From Dioszegia crocea (taxonomy: Eukaryota > Basidiomycota > Tremellomycetes > Tremellales > Bulleribasidiaceae), in the NCBI GenBank assembly GCA_001600615.1, contig BCKK01000005.1, positions 1,389,559-1,453,558 on the forward strand: 64,000 nucleotides of DNA, in the 5' to 3' direction. Shown here in pieces: positions 11,801-28,887 of the stretch. How positions within the stretch are numbered: position 1 is the stretch's first letter; every line of letters starts with the position of its first letter. The position numbers were made by a program, and so were the translations under genes. The notes under the pieces are model-generated. The model had not been told where the DNA came from. It ran no database searches and was given only the letters and a program-made list of their open reading frames with translations.

Positions 11801-14602
11801 AGAGGTTGGAGGAGGTGAAGATGCAGTTGCTGTTGGAGAAGGAGAAGGTGGAAGTGGAGCTGTCGTCAGAGAGGCAACTTGGGCTGGACAAGGATAGGAT
11901 GTTGGAGCGGACTAAGAAGCGCGAGGCGGAATTGGAGGAGAAGATCCGAGTCCTGGAGACGGACTTGGACGTCCTGGATGGGGATCGCGAGGCGGCGATT
12001 ATGGGCGCTGAGAAGGCCAAAGAGAGATTGTCTGCCGTGCAGCATGAACTGGATCAACTGCTGAGGCAAACGGAATTGCTGGAGAAGGAGGGCAAGGCGT
12101 GGAGGGCGAGAGAAGGGGAGTTGTTGAAGGAGACTAAGGAGCGGTCTGGGGTTTTGGGTAAATTGGAAACGGAGCGGAAGGGTTTGGAAGGGGTGGTCGA
12201 AGGGCTGAAGAGGGAGGTGGCGCAGAAAGAAGAGGCGGCGAGAAGGGCCAAGGAGCGGGCCGATCTGGGACTGGCGGAGATGGAAAAGAGGCTGCAATTT
12301 GAAAAGGGCAAAGCGTGAGTTTACACCCGAGCGTCGGATTCGAGGACCTGACCCCGACAGCGATTCTGGAAATAGTCAGGTATCAGCTCTCAGCGACGAG
12401 ATTCGACGAGCCAAACTCCAGCAAGACGAGCTTCTTCAGCAGATCAAGCGACACGAGACTGTTGTTGCATCTAAACAGCGCGAAGTTGCCGATCTCGAAG
12501 CTAGACTATCTGCGGCGGCTAAGGCCCAGCAGATCGCCGACCAGGCTCAATCGACCCTTAAATTACGGATTGAGACCCTCACCAGCGACCTTGCTGCTCG
12601 GGATCGCGAAAAGGCATCCGATGCGTCTACCCGCCAGAAACTCGAGAAGGAGCTTGACGACCTGCGGAAGTCTATGGCCAACAAGTCTTCCGAGGACATC
12701 AAGCGTCAAGAGGCGGACCGTTCGAGAGAGGCGGAAATGTCTCGATTGCGAGAGCAGGTAGTTTCGGCGCAGAAGGCTTTGGAGGTGCAGCGGGAGCAGA
12801 GTCAGCAATTGAGCAATAAGCTCCGAGTTGACTTTGAAGGGATTATGGCGAACTGGAAGACGGCCGATAGGGATTTGAAGGCTACCCGGGTTAGTCTTGA
12901 TACTAAGGAAAAGGAGTTACAAGGGTTGCAGGCGAGGATGGATAAGGCCGATGGAGAGCGGAGGGGTGTTGAGGCGGAATTGAAGCGGGTCAGGGAGACT
13001 ATGAGCGAGGTCGAGAAGAGGGCCAAGGGGTTGGATGTTGCTCGTGATGTGAGTTGATCTTTCGTGAAAATAGAGAAGAAGCTGACTTTGGTAGCAATTA
13101 GCCAAACAGCTCAACCAGAAGCAAGGCGAATACGAGGCTCTGGAAGATGCGGTGCTGGAGATTGAGACGGAGAAGACGGACTGGGCCAGACGGATGGATT
13201 CGACATCCCGTCAACTCGTGGAAGAGTCTGCCCGACGACAACATTTCGAACAAGAACTCCTCCAATCCCAACTCGACCTCGTCGAATATCGAAATGCTAT
13301 CTCGGAAGCCGAGCGGGATATCCTTAAATTCACGGGTGATATCAAAGAGCGGGATAAGGAAATTGCCCTCCTTCGTTCACGCGAGAACAAGACTATCGTC
13401 GAGCATGTTCACGTACTTGAGACGGCGAAAAAGTACGCCGAGCGTCAATTGCACGATCAAGTCGGTGAGAACAGGCGGTTGAATGGGTTGCTGAAGAACC
13501 TCGAGGCGCAGCGGAATCGTCTGCAAGGGGATATGGAGGATCTGCAACGGCAGATGGAGGTGGCAAGGGTCAGCAAGAGTAAAGAAGCGAGAAAGGCACG
13601 GGTCTCAATGTCGCCTGAGGAGAAGGAGGTCTCGGCGACGTATGAGGAGGAAAGGAGGGGGAGATTGGCGGCCGAGGCAAAAGTTGCCAGTCTCGAAATC
13701 GACGTGGCGGATTACCGAAGACAATTGTCTACTCGGTCAATATCGTCCCGACCTGGTGCTTCCGCTCCGGCACCTATACCGACCTCTTCCCTTGCCGAAG
13801 CGAGATTAGCGAGGAAGGAGGAAGAGTATAGTCGGTTGAAACATGCCCACGAGGCGACATTGGCGCACAATCAACGACTCCAATCGGAATTAGCGGACGT
13901 CCAGCGATCTCTTCGCCAACCCATCAAAGAGAACGTCCCTACTCCAGGCACGCCTTCCCGAGCCGACCTACTACGTGGTCTGGAGAAGTCGCACGATGCG
14001 CTCGGGAAGGATATGTCGGAGCAGTTGCGCAAACTCGATAGTCAACCCCTCACACCTTCTCGTCGACACAATGCGAGTCTTAGTCAGTCGAATAATGGCT
14101 ATTCAAGCCCGACGACCGATGGGGCGCAGGCGCAGCTGAAGAGAGTACGGCAGCTGGAGACGGAGATAAATGGGCTGCGGAATCAGCTAGAGGATGAGAG
14201 GGAGGAGAAGGAATTCTTGTATGGACGTATGAGAGAGTTGGAGTCGGGCGAAGGGGAAGTAGGACCTGATGGCAAAGTGACATTTCCTTGTGAGTCTATA
14301 CGGCGAGTCTTGTGGAAGGTCGATAGGCGCTAATGATGACAGATGAACAAGCGATGTATTCGCATTTCCGCTTAAAAGCCAAGTCGTTGCGGACTCAGCT
14401 TGACCAGTGAGTCTGTGTAATCGATGTCTCCCAAGATTATCCACTGACAATGCGCAGCTGGCTGGCCATGGAAGATCTCCAAAATTCGCAAACGAAGCTG
14501 TTGCCTAGTCATTCGGGCATGCCACGGACTGAGGATGTGCAGAAGTTGAAAGAGCTTCTGAGTCAGCTGGAGCCGGAAACATCACCGTTGAAGATGAAGT
14601 AA
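8814..14602 (+). CDS. MYO1: class II (conventional) myosin heavy chain
   Basis: A motor plus long coiled-coil tail, about 1,770 residues, fits the cytokinetic-ring myosin II of fungi. The start ATG at 8814 opens a 28-residue exon. An SH3-like N-terminal segment ([11 protein letters not shown]) is followed by the P-loop GESGAGKT near 9521, switch [10 protein letters not shown], switch [10 protein letters not shown], the relay-type sequence [11 protein letters not shown], and the actin-binding/converter region HFVRCIVPN and GVLEGIRI. A short neck carries degenerate IQ-like segments ([21 protein letters not shown]). The rest, from about 11700 on, is almost continuous heptad-rich coiled coil. A Ser/Pro-rich stretch of roughly 50-60 residues interrupts the loop 1 position after the P-loop (about 9575-9745), where other myosin II heads have only a few residues. 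Introns occur near 8899-8979, 9241-9290, 9475-9521, 10009-10041, 12315-12371 and 13048-13101, with further ones at the 3' end; the last exon ends SPLKMK. Confidence 0.93.
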
Positions 14603-14815
14603 GGGCAGGACTGGACAATTGCATATGAGCTAGATAGTTGATTGTACCAGTATGTGATTATCGCATGAGACAGATCTTTGTCCCCTTCACAGATGCGCAC
14701 AATCTTTGCATGCGTAAGTTGAAGATATTCAACTCTATCCCTAAATCCTATCCGACAAATACAATATCTACAAAATCGCCTCACCAACCCCGACATGTCC
14801 CATCTATACAAATCG

Positions 14816-15828
14816 TCATTCAACCTTGACAGCGACAACACCCAACAACACCTGTGGTACTTCCATCTCATCCTCGTCACCCTCTCCCAAATTTCTCATC
14901 CAGACATTCTCCACCTTTTCATCGAAAGGTAAAGCAATCAACACGCCCACTGTCAATTTCTCCCCAAGAGGCGGGATGGTGTAATTTGGTTTTGAACGTG
15001 GGATGTTGGCTAGGGTCTGCTCGACTGGTTCGGCGATTCGAGGGAGGGGCTGGGAGACGGGGAACCAGGCTGGGAGGAAACGGCGTTGACGGGGTGCGGG
15101 GATTATATATTGGGGTCCTGAAGGTTCTGGGATGTAGGTCGAGGAGAGTTGGACGATAGATAGGGGCTGTGGGGTCAGCTGTGCGATGGTTGTTGGGTAG
15201 ATGAGGATGATGCGATGATGTCTTCGCAGCTTTATCGATTTCTCCGTCGCGCTTCTTTCCTTTGGTAGAGATGATCATCACCGCCGAGAGATCAGAGCGC
15301 CCTTGACACCCAGCCGAGACTATCCAAAAAAGGACGGTCATGACTCACAGTGAACTCATCCCACTTTCTCAACTCTCGATCTTGCCATTCCTCCCTATCC
15401 ACAACCCTGCCCTCCACCTCGCCCGCCTTCCGATCCAACGCCATCTCCGCCTCCCACATAGCCGGCATCGGCCCTAGAGCCTTCTCCTTCTTTTCCCCCG
15501 GCCTTCCACCTCTCGTCAGACCCAATGCCCGCGCCGCATCGGGCGGCAATGGCTGATTATTTCGGATAGCCTCTTCGACACGGAGTTGAAATCGTCTCCG
15601 AATGTAGTATGCCCTATAGAGCAGTGCGGAGGAGATGACGGCGAGGACTAGGACGGTGATGAGGAATGTGAAGAGGTATAAAGAGGATGATCTTTCCATC
15701 AGCGGGTTTCAGTCTGGCGGAGAGGACAGTACTTACACGCCTGTACCACCATTATTGTTACCGCCGGTAAATGGTGGTTGGGTGGTAGTCGTCGAGGGAG
15801 CCGCGGAGGATGTAGTCGGGCTCGACAT
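14816..15828 (-). CDS. single-pass membrane protein, uncharacterised
   Basis: No known family recognised. The start ATG at 15826-15828 opens a Ser/Thr/Pro-rich, Gly/Asn-rich segment of about 30 residues without a cleavable-looking signal. An intron (donor GTAAGT, near 15693-15735) follows, then a strong membrane helix (LFTFLITVLVLAVISSALLY) and a basic stop-transfer sequence (RAYYIRRRF). This implies a short outside N-terminus and a cytosolic C-terminal domain. The C-terminal part contains REEWQDRELRKWDEF and, after a second intron, a Pro-rich region ending GVVAVKVE. The second intron as drawn (about 15167-15351) is unusually long for this window, at about 185 bases, and contains a protein-like stretch, so an extra exon may have been missed. 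About 240 residues. The layout resembles fungal membrane sensors or adaptors, which is inference only. Confidence 0.7.
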
Positions 15829-16502
15829 GGTAAAAAGAAGCCAGTGGTAGTAAGGGAGAGAGCTGCAGTTCGGCACAGAGGCTTATATCGCTTATCGGGC
15901 TGGCCGTGGATATTACAGTATGATAAACGTCAAAGTGCCTGGAGTCGATGGCCGCCTATTGTCTTCAAGACACTCGGTCGGTTCTGGGAGATCCTTTCTC
16001 CGAATTGATGGAAAGGAAGGGTCAACCAAAAAAGTCGAGACTAGGGAGATAACCGGCCGCCGGACTTCGAAGCTTTCGGTCTCGATGCGTCAAATTGTCG
16101 TACAGCCGCAGGCTATTTCGCTCTTGTGCTTATATCGTGAGCGGGACGGGACGATCAACGTCTTGAGCGCAGTGAATATGCAGCTTGGACACCACAGGTA
16201 GTCAAGAGCAAGAGGAGAGATGGGTCGATGGTATATTCGGACCTGACGATCGGCAATGAAATTGTTACGAACCGGACCTTTTGCATTTTGCTTGGCTCGG
16301 CGACTGCTGACCTGAGGAGATCTGTCATGTGAAGCTGGGTATTGCAGTCAAGAGCTGACTATCAACTGTAGAGATTGCATGCCTTTGCTTACCCTTCCCT
16401 AGATGCAAGATACCGCAAGATACGCCTAAGATATGCCGAACCCTATATGATACATTTTGATCTTCTCCCTCAGCCGCCCAACCCAGTCGAGACCGCCAGC
16501 AC
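15829..16502. other. gap between two minus-strand genes
   Basis: It holds the promoter of the single-pass membrane protein gene and the 3' region of the phosphoglycerate-mutase-fold gene. Short open frames here carry no recognisable domain. I see nothing else. Confidence 0.5.
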
Positions 16503-17950
16503 TCAGTGCCTGTTTGCTCCATGGCCGTTCCCGTTCCCATTCCCGTGCACGCTCGCCTTGCCATTCGCCCCGTTTCCGTTACTGTGATGCCCGTTCGCTC
16601 CGTTCGTGATCGACCCGTTGATTTTAGCCTGGGCCACCGGCGTGGCCTTGACGACGACGGGGATCATTTCACCAGTCTGCAAGGGATAGGCGTGGTGTCC
16701 TAGAACAGCGATAGCATTGCGCAGGATGGCCGAGTGGGAAGTGACTGAAATGTCTGACCATATCAGCATAGTCTTTTGCAATAATGGACATGGACAACTT
16801 ACACGTCTGGCTCGCTCCTCCCTCGCTGAATACCCGATCGAAAGCCCTCCTAGACCTGATCTGCATCTCTAGATTCGTCTCGCGATAATCGGCCGTCCAC
16901 AGGGGATCTTCCTCCGCGAAGCCTTTTTCGATCTTGAACGTGGGGAAACGTTCGGCTATGTGTGACTGCATAGTCAGCATGATTCCGATAGGAGAGTGTG
17001 TCGCTTACCCGAGATGATCGCAGATCACAGGTATGACTCCCATATATCTCTCGCCAATCCTCCCATACCTCTGGAACACCGGTCAAGAGGTCTTGGAAAC
17101 TCTCTTGCATCGTTTGGCCGGTTCGTGTTAATGGTGAAACATACCTGTATCGTCAGCCAATGTAGCTGGATCGGAATGTGGTTACTTACCACTTCATTCG
17201 CGCAGGGTCTACTGGCGCGCCGAACTCCTTCTCTCGTCGCCACACCTTACAGACCTCTCGAGCTTGGCGAATACCCTCGGGTGTGAGTTCGGGATCGGGT
17301 CCCCAGGTGAATTGGTCATTGCCGAATTGAAATGTCCAGTATGCTTCCCATGGCTGACGATCAGCCAGGCACTTTACAGGCTCCGACAAATAGTCTGAAC
17401 TCACTTCTACGCCAATCACATCTACAGCTGCATTGTGCCATCCTTGACCGTGTCGGCCTATATCGTCAGCCAGTGAGCAAAGTTCGAAAATTAAGACTTA
17501 AAACTCACCCAGAAAGAACACCTTGTACTGCACGCCATCCTCCGCTTGTGATTGTAACTCCCTGACGGCAACATCGAGATTTTCCCATCGTTCTGGCGAC
17601 GAGTCAATGAGACCAAAATTCCGCTTCAGCTGACTTCGTGAGTTCGACGGTTAGTTTGCGCTAGGGAGTCACTCACTAGCGTAGGCTCGAAGGCCGATCG
17701 AGGAATAGATGGATCATTCTGGACAAAGAACCCCTTGACGACCTGTAACGTCAGCCACGTCGCGGAGATCAAATCGAACGAGAGCTAGGATGCATGCAGT
17801 TGAGATACAGTACATTATCCGGATGGTGAAACATACCTCAAACGCGTACTTCTGCGGCGGACACAATATCCCGGGGCCCAGACTTGGCCCTCCGGCCTCC
17901 ATAGCCGCGAAGGCGGGACGATCGCCCAGATCAGTCGCGACAAGACTCAT
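16503..17950 (-). CDS. histidine phosphatase (phosphoglycerate mutase-fold, Pmu1-like)
   Basis: The branch-1 histidine phosphatase signature is clear: FFLG joined across an intron to RHGQGWHN carries the catalytic His. Farther along are YVSPLTRTGQT (the second Arg), HTCDLRSSR, the acid-rich block GFAEEDPLWTADYRE and the second catalytic His in SVTSHSAILRNAI. This matches fungal Pmu1-like proteins, which are phosphatases or mutase relatives of uncertain substrate rather than glycolytic phosphoglycerate mutase. The C-terminus has a low-complexity Asn/Gly/His tail (16510-16600). I chose the Met at 17950 (MSLVATDLGD). The same frame stays open upstream to an ATG at 18685, which would add about 245 residues with no recognised domain. 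At least six introns. About 340 residues from the chosen start. Confidence 0.85.
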
Positions 17951-18676
17951 GGTGATCAGAGATTGGCGTGGGGTCGTTTCAAAGTGAGTGGATGATTTCT
18001 CAGGCGCGCCTTGAGAATCAGAGTGTCGCGGAATGATGAAGATTGCGGCTAGGATGTGATGCAATGTTTGCAAGATAGATGCAAGATGTCCGAATGACGG
18101 ATCCAGATCTTTGAGCCGAAATATCGCTCCGATAGATGAAACCCAAAGGGAGGGGAGGGAGGGGGCTTGTGTATCCCCGTGTTGTTGCCCCGTGGCGGCC
18201 TTCCTTTGGCCCCAAAACTCCTTGAGCTTCTTGATGACCGATTCTTCCTGATCAGGTCTGATGTTGCGGGTAGGCTGTGACCTGCCTCTGTAGCCGTACT
18301 CGGAGGTGTGAATCGGCGCGAGGATAGTCGAGTCGATCACCGCTTCACAGGCGAGGAGGTGTGGACCTGTGGACAAGGAAATTTTGTTTCCGGTGGAGGC
18401 CCGAATGACATGCCGGCACCGAGCCGGGGTTGAGCGTTTCATAGTTCCAAATTGGGCGATGAAACAAGTCTTGAATTCCCTCATCATACACTCCTGGGAG
18501 CATCTCCGTCGTGTAATAGAGCGATTTGATGGCGGAGACACTGGTAAGGATTTCCGTATGCGTTTGCTGGGCCTTGCTTCTGTGTATGGTTTTGCTTGCC
18601 CCTGCTCAGACGTCGACCAGACAGCGCTAACGCCTTCACAGAAGACAATTTCCCCTTCCAACCGAAGCCACCCCAC

Positions 18677-18684
18677 TGACGTCA
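18677..18684. promoter_or_regulatory. CRE/ATF-type palindrome TGACGTCA
   Basis: An exact match to the eight-base site bound by CREB/ATF bZIP factors, located between divergent promoters. An eight-base match can arise by chance, so binding is only a possibility. It also lies at the ATG of the optional long form of the Pmu1-like gene. Confidence 0.3.
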
Positions 18685-19066
18685 TCCCTAATCCGGGGAA
18701 CCGGGATCGCTGGAATGCAGCTCGTGCTTCCCCGCGATATTCTGCTGTCGTCTCACGATCTCACTTCAGCAGAATCCCGTCAGCCTTACAGCAGTCTTAC
18801 AGCAGGTCCCACTCGGCCGGGAATTGGGTTTGCCTGTTCTGGCCAATGCCGCCTCGGTCTCTGACGGGGCTGGCGGAGTGCGCCAGTAGCTCGGCTTCGA
18901 GACATGTCGGGGTAACACAAGCGTGACACAATGCCCGGGCCGGGATTCCTGCTAGCGGCAGTTTGATCGGGAGGATTGACGTAGATCCTCATGTCGGTTC
19001 TCGCATGCAGATAGAAGCCGGAACCTGAAGTCAAACGAGGATTGGAGCTGGAGGGGTCGGGAGAAG

Positions 19067-19073
19067 TATAAGA
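19067..19073 (+). promoter_or_regulatory. TATA-like box of the secreted hydrolase gene
   Basis: The sequence TATAAGA sits 84 bases before the hydrolase ATG at 19151, a plausible distance for a fungal core promoter with a short leader. This is motif and position evidence only. Confidence 0.4.
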
Positions 19074-19150
19074 CAGGGCGAGGTAGCATTCCCTCGACCC
19101 CACAAATCCCTTCATTGGACTCTCTCTTCCAAATCCCACACCTTGACAAG

Positions 19151-20712
19151 ATGTTCTTCTCAACTGCCATCCTTCCCATCCTAGCTGCTACCGCTGTAGC
19201 TGCCTCCCCGGTTGCAGACAACCAGCGTCGGAACAACGGCGGAGCTGCCGTATGCCGCAGTTTCTACGCCGATATCACTGCATCAGCTACGAACTTGGAC
19301 ATCAAGACTGTCCTTGGTGGAGAGTGAGTCTACACGAACTTGGATGTGACAGCTAGCTGATTGGCAGGCCCAAAAATCAGCAGGTTCTCGTCGAGAACTC
19401 GATTGAGCAGAGCCGAGCTGGATCAACTCTCAATGCCCGACTTGCTGCCGCCGCGCCAAAGAACGTGTCCGGTACCTACAGCCTGTGGTTCGAGTACTGT
19501 GCTCCTACCAACGGGGCTCCCCAGGGTATCTTCCAGACTCACCACGGTATGTCCGCTCTGCGCGAGAGTCTGTATTTAGCTGATGTGAGCAGGTCTTGTT
19601 GGTAACGCGGGCTACTGGAATGTGCCATTAGACAACGGCCGAAACTCTTTCGCTCAGTCCGCCGCTGCTGCCGGATGGGGTGCGTCATACCCCCATTGTG
19701 TCCGAGAGCCCGACTGATAGTGACAGCTACACTCGCTTACGACCGTCTCGGTGTCGGCCGCTCTGCCCACCCGGACGGTATTGACGTCGTCCAGATCAAC
19801 TACGAGATCGCCCAGGCTGCCGCCATCAACGGCCTCCTCCGATCTGGAAAGCTCGGTGACCTCGGATCATTCCAAAAGATCGTCGGTGTTGGACACTGTA
19901 GGTCTATACTCTCCCGGTTGGAGAGATGGCACTGACATACCAGCCTACGGCTCCATCATGCTCACTGGTGCCGCCTCGGTCGCCCCCAACATCTTCGACG
20001 CTATCGTCCTGACCGGTTTCTCCAACAACGTCACCACCGGCCCTCTTGGTCTTGCTGGATTCCAGAGTACCCTCGCCAATGTTGCCTACCCCGCTCGATT
20101 CGGTAGCTTGTCAAACTCCTACGTTATCACTCCCAGCGTGAGCAACGATCAGATTGGCTTCTTCCAGTAAGTCCTTCAGCCTACACAGTAGGTACATCCT
20201 AACTCTACAGCTACCCCAACTACACCCAGGCTGCCTTGGACCTCTTCACCACTACCAAGGGAGAGTACTCTATCGGCCAGCAGTGTAGGTCTTCTCATCT
20301 CTTGCATGAAGCTCTATACTGATCACTCCAGTCACCATTGCCGGTCCCTACTCCCTTACCAGGCCCAACTTCGTCAAGCCCGTGTTTGTCATTACCGGTA
20401 ACGAGGATGCTCCCTTCTGTAAGTTACCAACTTCCAGTGTGCACAGCGCATCAGCTGACACGTGCACAGGTGCCAGCAACTGCACAGTCACATCCAGGCC
20501 CAACGGCACCCAGGTCGACACCTCCCGAGCTCTCTTCCCTGCGGTCGCCGCCTCCAACTTCTCCACCTACGTCGTGCCCAACACTGCCCACGGTATCAAC
20601 TTCCGTAAGTCATCTGTTTAGCCCGGGTGGGAATTAGCTGACAACCTCAGACCAATCTGCCTACGGCGCGTACCAGCAGATCATCCAGTTCGTCCAGAAG
20701 ACTGGAATTTAG
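19151..20712 (+). CDS. secreted alpha/beta-hydrolase (lipase/esterase-like)
   Basis: About 390 residues in nine exons; introns are short and regular. The start ATG at 19151 gives a textbook signal peptide (MFFSTAILPILAATAVAASP), so the product should enter the secretory pathway. The fold signature is the nucleophile elbow GHSYGS, created by joining GVGH to SYGS across an intron at about 19898-19943. The oxyanion region HGLVGN lies upstream, also joined across an intron. A probable acid is Asp in GNEDAPF, and a probable catalytic His is in NTAHGINF near the C-terminus. Several Asn-X-Ser/Thr sites (NVSG, NYTQ, NCTV, NFST) support a glycosylated exoprotein. Fungal relatives include uncharacterised secreted hydrolases. 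The substrate is unknown; an esterase or lipase role is inference from the fold. Confidence 0.85.
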
Positions 20713-21659
20713 AGGTCTTAGCTTGGATGAAGATTGCGGCTTAGCCTCTATCTTTCTACCCATTTCAAGGGACTTTTTCTGCAAGATTAGGGCAGCATGT
20801 ATAATCCTATCCATCACGTTCGCTAGGCAATGGTCATCTATGGCGGTACTGCATGGCGCTGACCCACGATGAGAGATGACTTTGGGTGGAAGGTGCCATG
20901 CCGGCATGCAATATCAGGCGCAACCTCATCAACACAACCTGCACCAGCCCTTCATCTATCAACCACTTCGCATGCTGTCTTGCTAGAGCACACTCGCTAT
21001 GACCATTGTCTCGAATCAGCAAGCGCGACAGCTCCAAGTCTTCGGCATGGAGAATCCAGATTGCATGCTGCGACAAAGGAGGGAAGAGGATGAATCGATG
21101 GCGCAAATTCAGGAGCTGAGGCCTGAGGGCTGGTGCGCTAGTCTTTCAGCGACCCGCCCTGATAAAGATGCCAGTTCGTCACTATCTCCGAGGCCGTATG
21201 ACTATACTGACTGTACAGTAAACCTCTTCATAGCTTCTATGACTTTTAAATGCAGCAACATCGATATCTGTCCCAAAGATGTGGCGTGCGCCGCTTTTCT
21301 TGTCTTGGCCCTTTCGACAAAGAAAACAGGCTCTGGAACCCTTCGGGGTCCATTGTCTTCTATCCAGCACTGCTGACTGCATTCGAAATTGTGAATCAAG
21401 CTGCCTATCGCTTGGAGAAGATGCGGCAAAAGGCTGGAAAAGGCATCCTTACACTACCAACGGCACCCGACTGGTTTGACGGATGCCGACCATGAAAGGA
21501 GTGATCGAGCGCGACTCGACAGCCAAGGTCTGCTGAGTCGCTCTGTAAGAGGTATCGAGGATACCCAGTTCAGGTCCCCACCACCTCTCTCACGATTATC
21601 GTCCTTTCCTCAATTCCTCTTACTTCGCCTCCGCGACTTACTACCACAGCCAGCAGACT
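20713..21659. other. gap between tandem plus-strand genes
   Basis: It contains the 3' region of the hydrolase and the promoter and leader of the first ABCC gene. Open frames of 60-125 codons on both strands have no recognisable domains or shared splice pattern. The stretch just before the ABCC start is pyrimidine-rich (about 21575-21650), as is common in fungal leaders. Confidence 0.5.
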
Positions 21660-27538
<5,879 letters not shown>

Positions 27539-27720
27539 TCGTCAGAAGACGCTCTTTCAGAAACTTGGACAGGTTGTGAAGTGAATGTATTGCTTGATCT
27601 GTGCATACCGATATCCCTCTGAATGTTCTTGACAAGCACCAATAAGACAGCTTTGATTTTGCGCACATATATAGCGATACATCTCGGAAGCTCCTTTCGA
27701 TACATTATATTACTACTAAA

Positions 27721-28364
27721 CTACCTGACTCGCCTCTCAACATCGTTGGCAGCAGACTTGGCGTCGCTCTTGATGTCGTAGTATGCTGATTTGGCATCTC
27801 CCTTAGCATCGGCATAGGCGGCTTTGGCATCACCCTTGGCCTCTGCGAATGCTCCCTTGGCCTTGCCAGCTACTTCGTGCGCCTAATATGTAAGCTATAA
27901 CCTGTAAAGTCTAGGCCTTGACTCACCTTGCCCTCAGCCTTACTCAACATCGAGTCGGCCTTGCCCTTCATCTCCTCAGCCTTAGCCTTGGTCTTCTCGG
28001 CATTGTCACCAGCGAAGAAGTAGTAGCCGAGACCAGCAACGACGGCGGCGACACCTAGGTAGACCACGGGGGCTATGGCTGTCAGAGGCAGTGTCGAGAT
28101 CAGGATGGGCTAGACTTACAGGTTCCAGATGGTGGTGGGGGAGGGGGAGGGGGGATGGTAGATCCGACAGGTCGGGCACCGGCAACGGGGGTAACAACCG
28201 CCCCGACGGGGCGAGCTCCTGGGGGAGGGGGAGGGGGGACGGTGCTGGCGCTTCGGCGAGCGATCTGCCACGTCAGCTTGGACCATCTACGGGAAGTGCA
28301 GACTTACTGTTGACTTGGTCGATCCTCGAACGACGGTCCTGGAGGCGAAGCGAATGGCAGACAT
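27721..28364 (-). CDS. mitochondrial LEA-like membrane protein with proline-rich repeats
   Basis: Four exons encode about 165 residues. The start ATG at 28362-28364 gives MSAIRFASRTVVRGS, an Arg/Ser-rich amphipathic sequence typical of mitochondrial import. Then come two near-identical proline blocks (STVPPPPPPGARPVG and ARPVGSTIPPPPPPPP), a membrane helix (VVYLGVAAVVAGLGYYFFAG), and a C-terminal region of Lys/Ala/Asp/Glu-rich repeats such as AKGDAKAAYADAKGDAKSAY. Such 11-residue-like repeats resemble group 3 late-embryogenesis-abundant proteins and fungal stress proteins. I infer an inner-membrane protein whose helical tail protects membranes or proteins during desiccation or heat. The family is not firmly identified. 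A TATA box lies about 75 bases upstream. Confidence 0.8.
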
Positions 28365-28437
28365 TGTGGTTTGTTTGTGTGGAAAGTGCTGGGGTAGATT
28401 TCTGTGGGTGATGTGAGCAAAGTGGGGAGAGGCAGCA

Positions 28438-28445
28438 CTATATAA
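28438..28445 (-). promoter_or_regulatory. TATA box of the LEA-like gene
   Basis: On the minus strand the sequence reads TTATATAG about 75 bases before the LEA-like start codon. TATA-containing fungal promoters are often stress-induced, which would suit the predicted protein; this is inference. Confidence 0.45.
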
Positions 28446-28568
28446 GAGGCTGGCGTGGAAGATCCCATGAGCTATGAGCATCATACCCATGGTCCAGCAT
28501 CATCCACTGACACCGGATCAAGGCATGATGATGTCATCGCCCAATGTGGGTGGCAAATTCACGTGGCT

Positions 28569-28606
28569 GTCACGCGTCACGGTCACGGTCACGGGTCACG
28601 GTCACG
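28569..28606. repeat. GTCACG hexamer array (six copies)
   Basis: Six copies of GTCACG follow each other, some separated by one extra C or G. The array sits between divergent promoters. It could be a cluster of transcription-factor sites or a simple microsatellite. Confidence 0.85.
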
Positions 28607-28887
28607 CTCCAAGTAAATCAGTCGCGTCAAATGTCACAACACAGATCGTCGAGGTATGCTGAGTACAATCTGGCACATATCGTTCAGTATGTCAGATTGC
28701 CAGAACTCACTCGCCTCCCAGACAGCCAGCATCGTCAGAATCAGACGCGTCTGAAATGACGCTAGGGTTTCGCAGACACACAGACCGTGCCCGAGCTAAG
28801 TGTCGAGTCCGAGCGCAAAATTCCCCCCCAAGCAACTCCTCCTCTCATCAATCAATGATTCTACGCTTTACTTCTTCTTGATCAGCA

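Larger units (their letters stand above)
17951..19150. promoter_or_regulatory. divergent promoter region between Pmu1-like and hydrolase genes
   Basis: This is a 1.2 kb gap between divergent start codons. Both strands carry long open frames (minus 17951-18685; plus 18369-18926), but they are antisense to each other and neither has recognisable motifs. A perfect CRE/ATF palindrome TGACGTCA lies at 18677-18684. A TATA-like box lies at 19067 upstream of the hydrolase. Confidence 0.5.
28365..28887. promoter_or_regulatory. divergent promoter region, LEA-like and RdRP genes
   Basis: A gap of 523 bases between divergent start codons. It contains a TATA box for the minus-strand gene (28438-28445) and six GTCACG hexamers in tight array (28569-28606). 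The region immediately before the RdRP start is pyrimidine-rich. Confidence 0.55.

Noticed and set aside
18369..18926. A 185-codon plus-strand frame
   Set aside because: It begins with GTG, is antisense to another open frame, and shows no motif.
28120..28260. A G-rich microsatellite array
   Set aside because: On the minus strand these are codons for the proline blocks of the LEA-like protein, in frame with both neighbouring exons.
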